Source: a virus. Taken from it: a stretch of 64,000 nucleotides of DNA. The position numbers and the translations under genes are program-made. The stretch is from the IMG/VR virus record IMGVR_UViG_3300042502_001136, positions 1 through 64,000 of that record; one strand, 5' to 3'. Under the pieces are notes generated by a model. It was not told the origin of the DNA. It saw nothing but the letters and a program-made list of their open reading frames with translations, and did no database searches. Positions 29,791 to 39,766 of the stretch are shown here, piece after piece (the first letter of the stretch is position 1; each line of letters starts with the position of its first letter).

Positions 29791-31302
29791 TTAGATGTTA
29801 CAATATAAAGAGAAACAATGAGTATTTCTACGGATAGCTACTCCACAAGTTTTAAGGTAGTGAATAGCAGTTTTATCTTGTGATGTAGATAATTGAATAT
29901 CCATTACATTTCCTTTGTAAGAACCATAATCAACACCACTTAATAAAGTCATACCTTGTTCAATACCTCTAATTAAAGAACGACCTTTTTGAGTAACAAG
30001 TTTAACATTGTTTTCTCCATCATATGTAGACATATCTACAAAGTGCATTTCGTGAGAAGTCATAGGTTTACCTGAAATAGGGTGTCTAGGAGCATTTTCA
30101 GCAGTACCACCAAAATCTAAATAAGGAAGGTGTACTACATTAATAACATGACCATCAACGTGTCTAAATCCAGTAAAGAATGCACCATATACTAGATTAC
30201 GTGGTCCACCTGTAATAGTACTATTTAATGCACCATCATATGCAGACCAACCACTCATTTCATTCATAATAGCACTAGAAAAATCTTCTTTACCACCCAT
30301 ACCGGTAAATAAAGTAATATTCATGTTTTCAGTATCAGTAGCACCATAAGTTACTTCAGATACAACATTTTTAATTTTTCTAGCAGTAAGAATACCAAAA
30401 GTATCTCTATTAGGAATTTGTTCTTTAATACCTGCACCAAAAGGAATAGGAAGTTGAGTATCAGGGTCTATATTCATAATAGTTCCATTCTCATCTCTAT
30501 TGTATTTAGATTCCCATAAAGATTCTTCTACAGCTTCCTTAAACTGCATCTCATGTTGCCACTCCTCAAATGGTAAGTAGTAATTAGACATACCTCCTGC
30601 ACCTTTAGGGAAATGAAAAGTCATCATACGTTGACTAACATTACCACCTACTTCATAAGATTTTCTAAGAATACCAATTTGATTCTTAAGTTTTCCGGGA
30701 AATTGTTTATTACTTTCATTACCAACAGAATAACTTTCAGAAACGTTAGCTCCGGCAGACATTGCCCACATTGTATTTGGTGCTAATTCAGAAAGACTAA
30801 CAAAAGCAGTATTACTTGTTCTGATAATATCTAATTGATAACGGTATCCATTAGCTACTTTTTCAGGTTTAGACATAATACGACATTGTGTACCATTAGG
30901 AGAAGTAACATTATGTTGATACTTTAACCATCTTGTTTTAAAAGTAACAATAACAGCTGTTCCACCAAGACCCGGTTTATCACCAGTAACATATTCAGTA
31001 GAAGCAACAGCATCTGTACGTCTTAATCTACCAAATACCGGCCAATCATATTCAACATCTTGTATTTCTACATATTTAGTTCCACCTTTTTGTCCTTCTG
31101 TAAGGAACAACAATGGGAACTTCTTACTCTCTTTACCCATTAAATGTGTAATAACAGGATTAAGAGTATCAGGGTTTGTCATACGGGCTTTAGTTAAGGA
31201 TAAGTTATTTGTATAACCTTCATCTCCAAAACTTTCGTGTTGCACAACTCTATAAGTTTGATTACCTTGAAGTGCAAATGTACTATTAGGGGTACTAATC
31301 AT
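29791..31302 (-). CDS. Major capsid protein (HK97 fold, crAss-like)
   Basis: This 503-aa protein has the length and pattern of crAss-like major capsid proteins. It has an N-terminal arm with YRVVQHESFGDEGYTN, a long TKYVEIQDVEYDWPVFGRL strand region and a Gly/Asn-rich C-terminal part. It lies after portal and scaffold-like genes, the usual head order. It would form the icosahedral shell. It has its own terminator and a 46-nt AT-rich leader with an 18-bp palindrome at 31322-31339. A capsid-fold prediction or homology search would confirm it. Confidence 0.85.
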   Translation of the reverse strand: MISTPNSTFALQGNQTYRVVQHESFGDEGYTNNLSLTKARMTNPDTLNPVITHLMGKESKKFPLLFLTEGQKGGTKYVEIQDVEYDWPVFGRLRRTDAVASTEYVTGDKPGLGGTAVIVTFKTRWLKYQHNVTSPNGTQCRIMSKPEKVANGYRYQLDIIRTSNTAFVSLSELAPNTMWAMSAGANVSESYSVGNESNKQFPGKLKNQIGILRKSYEVGGNVSQRMMTFHFPKGAGGMSNYYLPFEEWQHEMQFKEAVEESLWESKYNRDENGTIMNIDPDTQLPIPFGAGIKEQIPNRDTFGILTARKIKNVVSEVTYGATDTENMNITLFTGMGGKEDFSSAIMNEMSGWSAYDGALNSTITGGPRNLVYGAFFTGFRHVDGHVINVVHLPYLDFGGTAENAPRHPISGKPMTSHEMHFVDMSTYDGENNVKLVTQKGRSLIRGIEQGMTLLSGVDYGSYKGNVMDIQLSTSQDKTAIHYLKTCGVAIRRNTHCFSLYCNI

Positions 31303-31348
31303 AATAATAATAATTTAAATGTTTTTAATTAATTAAAAAGTAAGTATA

Positions 31349-32656
31349 TTAGCCTAAGAGTCTTTCTAGTGATAAATTATCATCAGCTTGTTGTGCAGTT
31401 CTTGGTACACCAGTATCTGTTATAACTTTAGCTTTTTGTTGTTTTAATCTATCTTTAAGACTTGAGACTTTTTGTTCTTTAGCAATAACTTCTGCAAGTT
31501 TGCTAATATCGTATTTTTTAAAACGTAAAAAAGAAACCATTAATTGGAAGTTAATATCTTCTTTGGCTTCATCTAACATTTCAGCACTATTTCCTTCTGC
31601 ATCTACCGGTTTAGATAGGTAAGTAAGAAAAGCATCTTTATCTTTAATAGGAATATTAATATTTCCTAATTTTCCTTCTTTTACAGTTTCAGAAACTTTA
31701 TTCCAATATTGTTCTACTTGTTGTCTTTCAAGAGCAACCTGTTGTTTAATTTGATTATCTCTTTCAGCAATATCTTGATGTTGTTTTTGGTTTAAATAGG
31801 CAACAGCAGTAGCTAATTCAGCATCTACAATTTCTTGTCCACCTTTTTTAAGTCCTTCTATAATATTAGTAGGATTTGCAATACCTTGTTTTTTATAGTA
31901 ACGAGATAATAAATCTTCTTTAGAATTATTATCAAGAGCAGTTAGATTAATTTTCTTATAATCAACTATATCTTGAACAAATGTAGAAGGGTCATCACCT
32001 AATAACAAGTGTTGATAGAATTGTTTCATTCTATAATCACTGTCTAAAAATTCTTTAATACTATTAGCTTTACCGAGTTTAACAGCTTCTTCTACTACGG
32101 TAATCATTCCTTCTATTGTATCATCTACTTGTAGATGAGATAAATCAAGACCGAATTGAGTATTTAAAGCATTTTTAGTTTCTTCTACTAAAGGTAAATC
32201 TACTTGAGCAGGTGTAACTACTTCTCCTTTTGCATTAACTAAATCTCCTTTATCATTTAAAGGAAGATTATCATTTTCAATATATTCTTTTAATTGAGCA
32301 GCAGTAAAGATAATTTCATTCTTATCATTTAATAAATTACCACTTTTATCAATATTACTAGCTTTAAATACATCAAGTATTCCAGCTTTAAGTTCTTTTT
32401 CTTCTGCAGATAAAGCTTCATCAGCTTTAATTAAAGAAGGTAAAGTACTTTCAAAAGATTCTACTGCCGGTTCCCCACTAGAAGAAGGTGTTTGTGTTGT
32501 TGGTACAACAGGTACAACAGGTGCTTCAGGAGCAGGTGTTTGTGCAGCGGGTTGTGCAGGTGGAGTAACTTGTTGTACTCCATCAATAATATTGTCAAGG
32601 GTTACTAATGGTTCATCTACAGCAGGTGCTGTATTACCTTGTGCTTGTCCTTCCAT
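31349..32656 (-). CDS. Probable scaffolding protein
   Basis: This 435-aa acidic protein has a Pro/Ala/Thr-rich first 75 residues and a long helical region with predicted coiled coil (about residues 275-330, rich in Gln, Glu and Lys). The C-terminus is basic (SLKDRLKQQKAKV). It lies between portal and major capsid genes, the classic scaffold position, and has the helical low-Cys composition of scaffolds. No protease motif is visible, so a separate maturation protease is not identified here. Confidence 0.6.
   Translation of the reverse strand: MEGQAQGNTAPAVDEPLVTLDNIIDGVQQVTPPAQPAAQTPAPEAPVVPVVPTTQTPSSSGEPAVESFESTLPSLIKADEALSAEEKELKAGILDVFKASNIDKSGNLLNDKNEIIFTAAQLKEYIENDNLPLNDKGDLVNAKGEVVTPAQVDLPLVEETKNALNTQFGLDLSHLQVDDTIEGMITVVEEAVKLGKANSIKEFLDSDYRMKQFYQHLLLGDDPSTFVQDIVDYKKINLTALDNNSKEDLLSRYYKKQGIANPTNIIEGLKKGGQEIVDAELATAVAYLNQKQHQDIAERDNQIKQQVALERQQVEQYWNKVSETVKEGKLGNINIPIKDKDAFLTYLSKPVDAEGNSAEMLDEAKEDINFQLMVSFLRFKKYDISKLAEVIAKEQKVSSLKDRLKQQKAKVITDTGVPRTAQQADDNLSLERLLG
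32471..32500 (+). repeat. Dispersed motif copy 8
   Basis: TTCCCCACTAGAAGAAGGTG then TTTGTGTTG. Inside the scaffold-like gene. Confidence 0.7.
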
Positions 32657-32667
32657 CTTAATAATGT

Positions 32668-34980
32668 TTAATTAGTTTTTGCTTTTTTATTATTTTTATC
32701 GATATTAAGTTTTTTATCTTTCAATTCTAAATCTTTATTCTCTTTTTGTATTTTATGGTCAGCTAATCTACGTTCAACTTCATTACTAGGTCTTTCTTCA
32801 TTTCTACTGTTAGCTTCAGAACGAATACTAGCACTATCAACTGCTTTAGCGTATTCACTATCAATTTTATAATATTCTATTTCTCTATTTTGTGCATCAT
32901 TAGCAGCAATAGAATCTTGTAATGCTTGTTGAGCATCTTCTGCTTGTTTTTGCATTAACATAGCTTGGTCGTTTTTCAACTTTTCCATCTTCTCTAAAAC
33001 CTTATCTAATTTGGCTACATTATTAGTACTATATAGTCCACTTAAACTTTGATAAGGAGCATTATTTTGAATAAGATTTAAAGCTTGTCCTCTAATAGCA
33101 GTAACAGCTTCAGTATTTAATGCGGCATCTTTAACAAAAATACCAAAACTACTTTCACTTCTACTTGCTGCTTCATCAGCATTAATATTAAGAAAAGCAA
33201 GAGAACCATCAGTTCTAATATATCTTTTCTTTTTACCATTAATCCATGCTACTTTACTATAATCTAATAAACCTGCATAATCTTTTTCAATTAATTTATC
33301 AAATTGTCTTGTAAGTTCAGCAGTAATAATAGCACTACGAACAATAGCTTGTTCTGTAACAGCTTTACCTGCATTTTGTCCAACATCAGAATAACGTTGA
33401 GCGTTCATTCCAATCTCTTCCCAATACTCTGATTTAATGAACTTCATTACCTCAACAGTATTACTAATATAATTACCTAAACCCATATCAACGGATTTAA
33501 TCATTTGAGCAGCAAAAGATGCATTAGGAGCAGTTTCATCTACCCATAATATAGAAGTAGCATCAGCATGATACATAGTACTTTTAGTATTCATACCTGC
33601 TTTTTTATTAATTAAACCATATGGCATAATTAATAGTTTATCTTTATTTTTATTAATAAGTTTTTCAGTTTGATAATGTAATACATTAACTAATACTTGA
33701 TAAGGTAAACCTTGTTTAATAATAGATTGTAATTCACCAGTAAAACTTCTTTCTATAATACCATTATAAGAAAGTTTTTGTTCTCCATTACTATTTAAAT
33801 CAGCTCTATTAACTTCAAGAGGTCCGCAATCAAGATAAAATCCTAGAGCTCTATAACCTTGCATTATTTGAGATTCATAATCCCATATAATATTAATATC
33901 TCCTTGTGCTTTATTAAGTTTATAAGTTTCATCTACTTCCATTTCTCTTTCTTGTCCAATTTCATCAATGTAAGTAAGAACACCAAATTTTCTCCAAGTT
34001 CTATATTGAACATGAAACACTTCAATACCACTAGAATTAGTTAAACCAAAAGCATCAGTATAATTAGCAGAAGCATAGTTAGCAGGTAATGTGATAATAC
34101 CATTTCTTCCTGTAGCTTGAACATCAACAAAGTTCATTTCAAAACCTTTATTTATTCCTTGTTCTAAAGCTTCCATAAGTTCTTCTCCTACTCTACCTCT
34201 AAAAAAATCAACTACTTTAAATACAGGAACTATGTTACGTCTAACAGCAAAACTATAATCTTCAATAAATCTACTATGTTTTTCATTAGGAACAAATAAT
34301 TCATGTGCAGGAACAGCTTCCCACATAACATCATCATGATTAACAGCTTTATATGTAAAAGCTCTACCGGTTACAACCCAATCCCAATATAAATCAATAT
34401 ATTTATTATCAAGGTCACAATTCCATCTAATATAATCAATTGCATCTTGTCCACTAATAACTCTAGTAGTAGTATACTTTTCTTTAAATCCTGCAACATA
34501 TTCTTCTAGTGGGGGAAGTTCTTGTACTTGTTGTCCAACTTTCATACCAAGTTGAGCTAATTCATTAGCAATATGCTGAGCATAATAACCTCTAACTAAA
34601 ACAGCTAAACCTTCTTTATAACTATATTCTGCATCAGGATTAAAATCAAATACTACAAATTCATGACTTCTTCTACCAAATTCTCCCATAAGAAGATTAG
34701 CAATACCTTTAAGTATATTATAGTTACGAAGTTTAGCACCATAAGTAGGAATTTCTCCACCTTTACCTTCTATATTAAAAGGGTTTTGAACATATTTATA
34801 TTCATTAGGATGAATAATACCTTCAACAGCAGCATAAAGATTTGCTATCTCGGTGGTTTGATTTGCCCATGTACATTGACTAATATAATAATCAATAGTT
34901 TCTTCTATATTATTTTTACCAGATTTTTCATCTCTAGCTATCTTTTCAGCATAAGATAATTTTTGTGGTGGATATATCAT
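32668..34980 (-). CDS. Portal protein
   Basis: This 770-aa protein forms the DNA gateway of the head. It matches crAss-like portals in length, its place directly after the large terminase, the wing and stem pattern (YYISQCTWANQ, LRNYNILKGIANLLMGEFG, RWNCDLDNKYIDLYWDWVVTGRAF) and a C-terminal coiled coil (about residues 655-770) rich in Gln, Asp and Lys. I chose the ATG at 34978-34980 (MIYPPQKLS), 4 nt after the terminase stop. The longer frame up to 35082 only adds a hydrophobic shadow of the terminase gene. Two dispersed motif copies lie nearby, one in the gene at 34490-34517. Confidence 0.85.
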   Translation of the reverse strand: MIYPPQKLSYAEKIARDEKSGKNNIEETIDYYISQCTWANQTTEIANLYAAVEGIIHPNEYKYVQNPFNIEGKGGEIPTYGAKLRNYNILKGIANLLMGEFGRRSHEFVVFDFNPDAEYSYKEGLAVLVRGYYAQHIANELAQLGMKVGQQVQELPPLEEYVAGFKEKYTTTRVISGQDAIDYIRWNCDLDNKYIDLYWDWVVTGRAFTYKAVNHDDVMWEAVPAHELFVPNEKHSRFIEDYSFAVRRNIVPVFKVVDFFRGRVGEELMEALEQGINKGFEMNFVDVQATGRNGIITLPANYASANYTDAFGLTNSSGIEVFHVQYRTWRKFGVLTYIDEIGQEREMEVDETYKLNKAQGDINIIWDYESQIMQGYRALGFYLDCGPLEVNRADLNSNGEQKLSYNGIIERSFTGELQSIIKQGLPYQVLVNVLHYQTEKLINKNKDKLLIMPYGLINKKAGMNTKSTMYHADATSILWVDETAPNASFAAQMIKSVDMGLGNYISNTVEVMKFIKSEYWEEIGMNAQRYSDVGQNAGKAVTEQAIVRSAIITAELTRQFDKLIEKDYAGLLDYSKVAWINGKKKRYIRTDGSLAFLNINADEAASRSESSFGIFVKDAALNTEAVTAIRGQALNLIQNNAPYQSLSGLYSTNNVAKLDKVLEKMEKLKNDQAMLMQKQAEDAQQALQDSIAANDAQNREIEYYKIDSEYAKAVDSASIRSEANSRNEERPSNEVERRLADHKIQKENKDLELKDKKLNIDKNNKKAKTN
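34490..34517 (-). repeat. Dispersed motif copy 9
   Basis: On the minus strand TTCCCCCACTAGAAGAATAT then GTTGC. Inside the portal gene; encodes LPPLEE. Confidence 0.65.
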
Positions 34981-34984
34981 ATTA

Positions 34985-37267
34985 TTATGTATTAAAAGGG
35001 TCATTAAAATAAGATTCTTCTTCTCTATCAATAACAGCAGTACTAGGAGCAACTTGTTTAAATACTGTTTCTTTAATATCAAACATACCTACAATAGCAC
35101 AAGATATTCTATCAAAATTACCTTTACCATTAAATTTAAGTAGTTCCCTTAGTAGTCCTATATCAAAAACATAATGCAAATTTAATAAAGTATTCCCATT
35201 ACTGTCAATACCTCTTTTTGTTAGTAACCAATCTTTAAAGTATATAACACCGTTGGCTTTTCTCTGTGGATTTGTACCAATAGAAACTCCTCTTTTTCTA
35301 CCTTTACCTCCAGCAGTTATATCTTTTTGAAATTGAAAAGTTGTTTCTTCTTTAAGAAGGTCTAATAATCCTTTACTTAATGCATTATTATATACATCTC
35401 CCCTATCATTTTCATAAAGTATTTTAGCATTAAAGTATATAGCAGCTTGAAACATTTGATTATCATAATCTTTAGTTTCTTCTGTTCTACCATGATACCA
35501 TCCTATAATTCTATCTCCTTTAGAATGTGTAAAGTTATTAGCGTGTTCATATATATAACAAGAACCAAGAGAGTCTGTTAATTTAAATTCACCTTTATCT
35601 TTAGAAATACCAAAAGGGTCATTCCAAATACTATATAAGTTATCAGGAATACTACCACTAGCATCACGATATGGCTGTTCTACTAATACAAAACAACCTG
35701 TTAAATCTTTATCTTCGTCTCTAAGAGGATAATTATTTAATTCAGGTTTAATAAATTGTTTTTGAAATGAATCAGCAGTAGCTTCATCAATAAATTTAAT
35801 ATTTCCTTTATCTCCTTGTACAAAATATCCTTTTCTACCAATACCTTGTAAACTAGGTTCATGTAAACATCTTCTTAATTGTTCATTAATTTCTTTAGAA
35901 GGATAAATGTTATTAGCAGAACGACTAAATGCTTCAGAAGGTTTTCTAGGTTCTTCCATTTCATGAGCATTAAGTTTAGAAGGATTATGTTTAACAAGAG
36001 ATTTTTCATAATCATCAAAAGCAAGACTACCTTGAATATCACTATTACCGTGTTTATCAATAAGTCCCGGCTTATTCATAAAACTACCATGAAAATAACC
36101 ACAACTAGTACCTTGCATATCTTCATCCCATACATTTTCAAAAGACATAAAATGTCTAGCAAAAGTTTCATAAAATAAATCTTCAAATCCTTGCCATTGA
36201 TTATCTTCTCCACCACCAGTACCAAACACAATCATAAGACCTGTAATAAAAGCACCATCAGAAAGTGTTTTAAGTGTAGCATCTAATACAGCAGAAAGAT
36301 TAGGACATTTTCCTGATTCTTCTAAAAGAAGTAAATCGGCATCTTTACCTCTCATTCCACCTGGATTAGTTTTTAATACAGCAGTATATATATTAGAAAG
36401 AAAACCTCTTGCTACATCACTACCTCTAAACTTATATCCAATTTCAATATGTTCAAGGGTGTTATGAAGTCTACCTTTATTCCAATCAGTATGTTTACAA
36501 ATAAAGTTAAGATAATTCATAACTTTATTCATAGTACCATCATCAAATAAAGAACCTGCATCATAAGCACCAACAACAGATGTACTACGTCTATATAAAT
36601 TTGCTCTATTTGCTACTAACCAACCATTTTTATAACTATATCCTTTTCTACGTGCTTTACCTACTACAAGATGTTTACCAATTTGTCTACATAATTCAAT
36701 AGCTTTAAAGAAGTAATAATCACCATCCCAAAAAGCAGGAAGACTAAATGTTTTTGTATGTCCACCTTTATGAGTACTATTAATAAGTTCACCACTTGGA
36801 CCAACTAATGCACCTTTTTTAATTTCAAATTCTTTAGAACGTTTAATTTCTGCATAGTTAAGATATCCGTAATGTTCTCCTGTAATATGAACATTCTGCA
36901 TAGCATAACTACCGTCAGCAGATTTAATTAATTTTCCGGGAAGAGTCATACCTTCAATACATCTCTTTTCTTCTCTATCCCAAAAAGCATTATATTCTCT
37001 ACTATCGAATTTAGGGTGAGCTTTAGTATACTTTCCTGTTTTAATAAATTCTTGTCCTACTTTACTAAATTCTGCTGTATTAACAAAAGCAATATCTTCT
37101 GCTGTAAACATAGTAAGTTTACTATCATCATTAGCAAGAGTGTGTAAAGGAACTTCTTTATAAGGAGTAGTATATAAACCAGATTTAGGGTCAAGTGTTA
37201 ATCTTTGAATAACACTATCTCCTAAATTATTTACAACATCAAAAGCAGTAGAATTAATCGTTCTCAT
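34985..37267 (-). CDS. terL: Large terminase subunit
   Basis: This 760-aa packaging motor has a Walker A-like loop at residues 203-211 (GKARRKGYS), a Walker B DLLLLEES at 311-318 and a coupling segment after it (FGTGGG near 343). A C-terminal RNase H-like nuclease has acidic residues in NDPFG and ENDRGD. It would use ATP to pump DNA through the portal and cut the concatemer. It is followed at 4 nt by the portal gene. No small terminase is recognised; helical proteins encoded at 38.7-40.8 kb are candidates. Confidence 0.9.
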   Translation of the reverse strand: MRTINSTAFDVVNNLGDSVIQRLTLDPKSGLYTTPYKEVPLHTLANDDSKLTMFTAEDIAFVNTAEFSKVGQEFIKTGKYTKAHPKFDSREYNAFWDREEKRCIEGMTLPGKLIKSADGSYAMQNVHITGEHYGYLNYAEIKRSKEFEIKKGALVGPSGELINSTHKGGHTKTFSLPAFWDGDYYFFKAIELCRQIGKHLVVGKARRKGYSYKNGWLVANRANLYRRSTSVVGAYDAGSLFDDGTMNKVMNYLNFICKHTDWNKGRLHNTLEHIEIGYKFRGSDVARGFLSNIYTAVLKTNPGGMRGKDADLLLLEESGKCPNLSAVLDATLKTLSDGAFITGLMIVFGTGGGEDNQWQGFEDLFYETFARHFMSFENVWDEDMQGTSCGYFHGSFMNKPGLIDKHGNSDIQGSLAFDDYEKSLVKHNPSKLNAHEMEEPRKPSEAFSRSANNIYPSKEINEQLRRCLHEPSLQGIGRKGYFVQGDKGNIKFIDEATADSFQKQFIKPELNNYPLRDEDKDLTGCFVLVEQPYRDASGSIPDNLYSIWNDPFGISKDKGEFKLTDSLGSCYIYEHANNFTHSKGDRIIGWYHGRTEETKDYDNQMFQAAIYFNAKILYENDRGDVYNNALSKGLLDLLKEETTFQFQKDITAGGKGRKRGVSIGTNPQRKANGVIYFKDWLLTKRGIDSNGNTLLNLHYVFDIGLLRELLKFNGKGNFDRISCAIVGMFDIKETVFKQVAPSTAVIDREEESYFNDPFNT

Positions 37268-37270
37268 ATC

Positions 37271-37726
37271 TTATAAATCTGTTATATCAAAATAGTTAAC
37301 AATAGCTACTTCTTCAGCAGCTTTTCTATCGTCATAAGAACTTCCAATAAAACAAGAATTTTTAATATCTAATTCATAGTCACAAGCTAATTCAAATATA
37401 AGTCCAGGATTAGGTAAAGCTCTATATGATGCTGCTTCAAAACAATAACTATAAGATATAGAGTTTTTTCTCAATTTTAATGCTTTTTCAACATTAGTAA
37501 TAACATCTTCTAATTTTTTTAGAAATGCTTTAGGTGTAGTAAGTCCATAGGTAACTTGAAATTGATTACATATAATACAAATTTTATAATCTTTATTATA
37601 ATAATCTTTAATAACATTTAATATATTATCTTTAAATTTCCAATCTTCACTATGAACAGAATAAGACTTTCCACTTAATGTAGTTATAAGTGTATTGTCT
37701 AATGTTATGAATACTGCTTTTTTCAT
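37271..37726 (-). CDS. HAD/PNKP phosphatase-like protein with degenerate active site
   Basis: This 151-aa protein (start ATG at 37724-37726; a longer frame needs TTG) follows the polynucleotide kinase 3'-phosphatase layout: VFITLDNTLITTLSGK, then DW, then ICIICNQ, then YRALPNPGLIFE, then CFIGSSYDDRKAAE. However, the key residues differ. Motif I (normally DxDGT) reads TLDNT, with Thr8 where the nucleophile Asp should be. The motif III Lys is replaced and motif IV GD reads GS. It is therefore probably inactive or altered, perhaps a DNA-end-binding or structural helper for the terminase gene next to it. The family resemblance is fairly clear; the loss of activity is inferred. Confidence 0.7.
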   Translation of the reverse strand: MKKAVFITLDNTLITTLSGKSYSVHSEDWKFKDNILNVIKDYYNKDYKICIICNQFQVTYGLTTPKAFLKKLEDVITNVEKALKLRKNSISYSYCFEAASYRALPNPGLIFELACDYELDIKNSCFIGSSYDDRKAAEEVAIVNYFDITDL

Positions 37727-37750
37727 ATATATAAAATTAAAAAACAACCT

Positions 37751-38683
37751 CTACTTTAGTAAAGATTGTTTATGATGATTTAACATTATCTGTACCTCAT
37801 TTTTTAAATAAGGCATTTTTAGTAGTCTAGGAGCATTACCAACAGGAAAGTGAATTATCTCTAATCCATTCTCAATAAAATTATATCCCCACTGTTCTAA
37901 TATAAAAGCATAAGTACTTAATTGTAAAGCCATAATATTAAATTTACTAGCTTCAATCATATCAAGAGGGTATTTAAATGTTTCTCCAGTTGCTATAAAT
38001 AAATCACTTTTAATCCATTTACCACCAACATTAATTTTTTTATAATAACCTGCTTGTTGTTTTATAGTATCTTTATTAGTCTTCCAATCTAATATACAAA
38101 AGTGTTTATCTTTAACAACAGGACAATCTATCATACCAGCAATACCATATTCTCTAAGAAATACTTTTTTCTCAGCAAATATAGAAAAACCTCTATCAAG
38201 ATAAGCACTAAGTCTAGTATGAACTTCAGGATATTTTTCTGCTATAGGAGTACCATCTAATTCGTGCTTTAACGTTATTATCTTTTCCCCTCTAGGTGTG
38301 ATGTTTGTGTTGGTCGTGGCAAAGTAATCTCCTTTACTTTGATTAATACTAAGCTCTAATTCATTGTGGGTAGCATTTCCTCTTTCACAAGCTTCAAAAT
38401 TAAGTCCTTTCCATTTAGCTACAACTTCATCATACCAATTCTTAAATCTTGTATCTAACATTAAATTCTTTAAAGGATATAAAACATTATTAACATAAAT
38501 ACTTCTAGTTTCAGGTTGAGGTTTAACTTTATAGTTATGGTCTTTTAAACAAGTATACATAGCCCAAAATTCATTATCAAATTGATTAGTATATTTACCT
38601 ATTAAAGTAGTAACAGATGTATAAACTGTACCTTGTTCATCGTAATACTTATGTTCTGCTTCATTAAATAATATAGTATCCAT
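37751..38683 (-). CDS. PD-(D/E)XK nuclease (Cas4/RecB-like)
   Basis: This 310-aa protein carries the RecB/Cas4-type nuclease core: GNATHNELE near residues 102-110, Glu171 in AEKKVF, Asp186 in GMIDC and the D-x-K at residues 199-201 within ILDWKTNK, followed by a Gln-Tyr helix. Enzymes of this type are 5'-3' or 3'-5' DNA exonucleases needing Mg or Mn. crAss-like phages often carry one near the packaging genes. It may process ends for packaging or supply single strands to the RecT-like protein encoded about 19 kb away. No cysteine cluster for an iron-sulfur group is visible. Confidence 0.8.
   Translation of the reverse strand: MDTILFNEAEHKYYDEQGTVYTSVTTLIGKYTNQFDNEFWAMYTCLKDHNYKVKPQPETRSIYVNNVLYPLKNLMLDTRFKNWYDEVVAKWKGLNFEACERGNATHNELELSINQSKGDYFATTNTNITPRGEKIITLKHELDGTPIAEKYPEVHTRLSAYLDRGFSIFAEKKVFLREYGIAGMIDCPVVKDKHFCILDWKTNKDTIKQQAGYYKKINVGGKWIKSDLFIATGETFKYPLDMIEASKFNIMALQLSTYAFILEQWGYNFIENGLEIIHFPVGNAPRLLKMPYLKNEVQIMLNHHKQSLLK
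38285..38314 (+). repeat. Dispersed motif copy 10
   Basis: TTCCCCTCTAGGTGTGATG then TTTGTGTTGG. Inside the nuclease gene. The core is the least exact of the set, but the GT-rich half is full. Confidence 0.55.
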
Positions 38684-38685
38684 GA

Positions 38686-39066
38686 TTATCTTCTGTTATT
38701 AGAGTTAGCACTACTACTATCATTATCTAAATTTTGAGAAGATATAAAAGAACGTTGTACCTCTACTATATAATCTTCTAAACTTTTACTATAAGAAATA
38801 CATTCTGTTACATGACTAAAATCTACTATTCTCATTTTATTAAATGTATCAAGTAAATCAATAAATTTAACAGCAGTATTAATATTACTAGAAGGTATAT
38901 CTCCCATACTATTATTTTCTATAATAGCATATCCTGTTTCTTCTTGTTCTGTAATAGTTTTAATAGTACTAAAGTTAATAGGAGTTATACTAACTTTAAT
39001 TTCACCTTCAAACTTATTAGTTATCGGGTTAATTATTTGTATTGGTAATAATAATATTGGTATCAT
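38686..39066 (-). CDS. Hypothetical protein next to nuclease
   Basis: This 126-aa protein is beta-rich at its N-terminus (MIPILLLPIQIINP), helical in the middle (about 65-105) and has a Ser/Asn-rich low-complexity tail ending in NNRR. No family is recognised. It is 2 nt from the nuclease gene and 16 nt from the helical protein gene upstream, so it is co-transcribed with packaging functions. Confidence 0.45.
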   Translation of the reverse strand: MIPILLLPIQIINPITNKFEGEIKVSITPINFSTIKTITEQEETGYAIIENNSMGDIPSSNINTAVKFIDLLDTFNKMRIVDFSHVTECISYSKSLEDYIVEVQRSFISSQNLDNDSSSANSNNRR

Positions 39067-39082
39067 AATTATAATTTTATTA

Positions 39083-39766
39083 TTAATCTTCTCTATTTCC
39101 TACTTCACGTCCACCTACTGCTAATTTTAATTCTCCTCCTGCTTCTGCATATGCTGCGGCTAAATCATTTTTAACTTTAGTCATAGCAGGAAGTTCTTTA
39201 ATAATTTTACTAGCATCAAGTTGTAGTTTTTGTATTTGTGAATACAATGCAATAGCTTTATCAATATTAACTAATTTTTCAGTTTCACTAAAAACATTAG
39301 TACCTTCTGCTGTAAGTTGTTTCATTGTTTCTTTACACATACGTTTCAATTCACTTATATCATTTTGCATATCATGTATATCTTCAGCAGTATTATAAAG
39401 ATTCTTTTCTGCAGCAAGATAAGCATTAGCAGTAGAATCTAATTTAAGATGTATCTCATAATATAATAAAGCATTAACAACAGCTTCATCAGGAATCCAA
39501 TTTTGTGGTAGGGTTGCGTGTATCTTAGCTTTACGTCTTTTTTCAGTAAGAGAAAGATTGTAATATACACTTCTAGGGTCTGCTATAAGATATATGTATA
39601 ATAACTCACGCTTAGCCATTGACTTCTTTCTACCATCAGCGTCACCAACAGAACCTTTATCCTTTTCTAATATTACTTTAAAAGCAGGATGTTCTCTAAC
39701 TTCAGGTTTATTTATTTCAATAAGCCCTTGTTCATTAAGTATAAATATTGAATTATTTTGACTCAT
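39083..39766 (-). CDS. Conserved helical protein in packaging region
   Basis: This 227-aa protein is mixed at first (NEQGLIEINKPEVREHPAFK), then strongly helical, with coiled coil about residues 120-155 and 165-200, and ends in a Gly/Arg-rich tail. I chose the ATG at 39764-39766 (MSQNNSIF), which overlaps the IHF-like gene by 14 nt; the longer frame only shadows that gene. Helical proteins encoded before TerL may act as small terminase, but no DNA-binding motif is seen, so this is only a candidate. Confidence 0.5.
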   Translation of the reverse strand: MSQNNSIFILNEQGLIEINKPEVREHPAFKVILEKDKGSVGDADGRKKSMAKRELLYIYLIADPRSVYYNLSLTEKRRKAKIHATLPQNWIPDEAVVNALLYYEIHLKLDSTANAYLAAEKNLYNTAEDIHDMQNDISELKRMCKETMKQLTAEGTNVFSETEKLVNIDKAIALYSQIQKLQLDASKIIKELPAMTKVKNDLAAAYAEAGGELKLAVGGREVGNRED

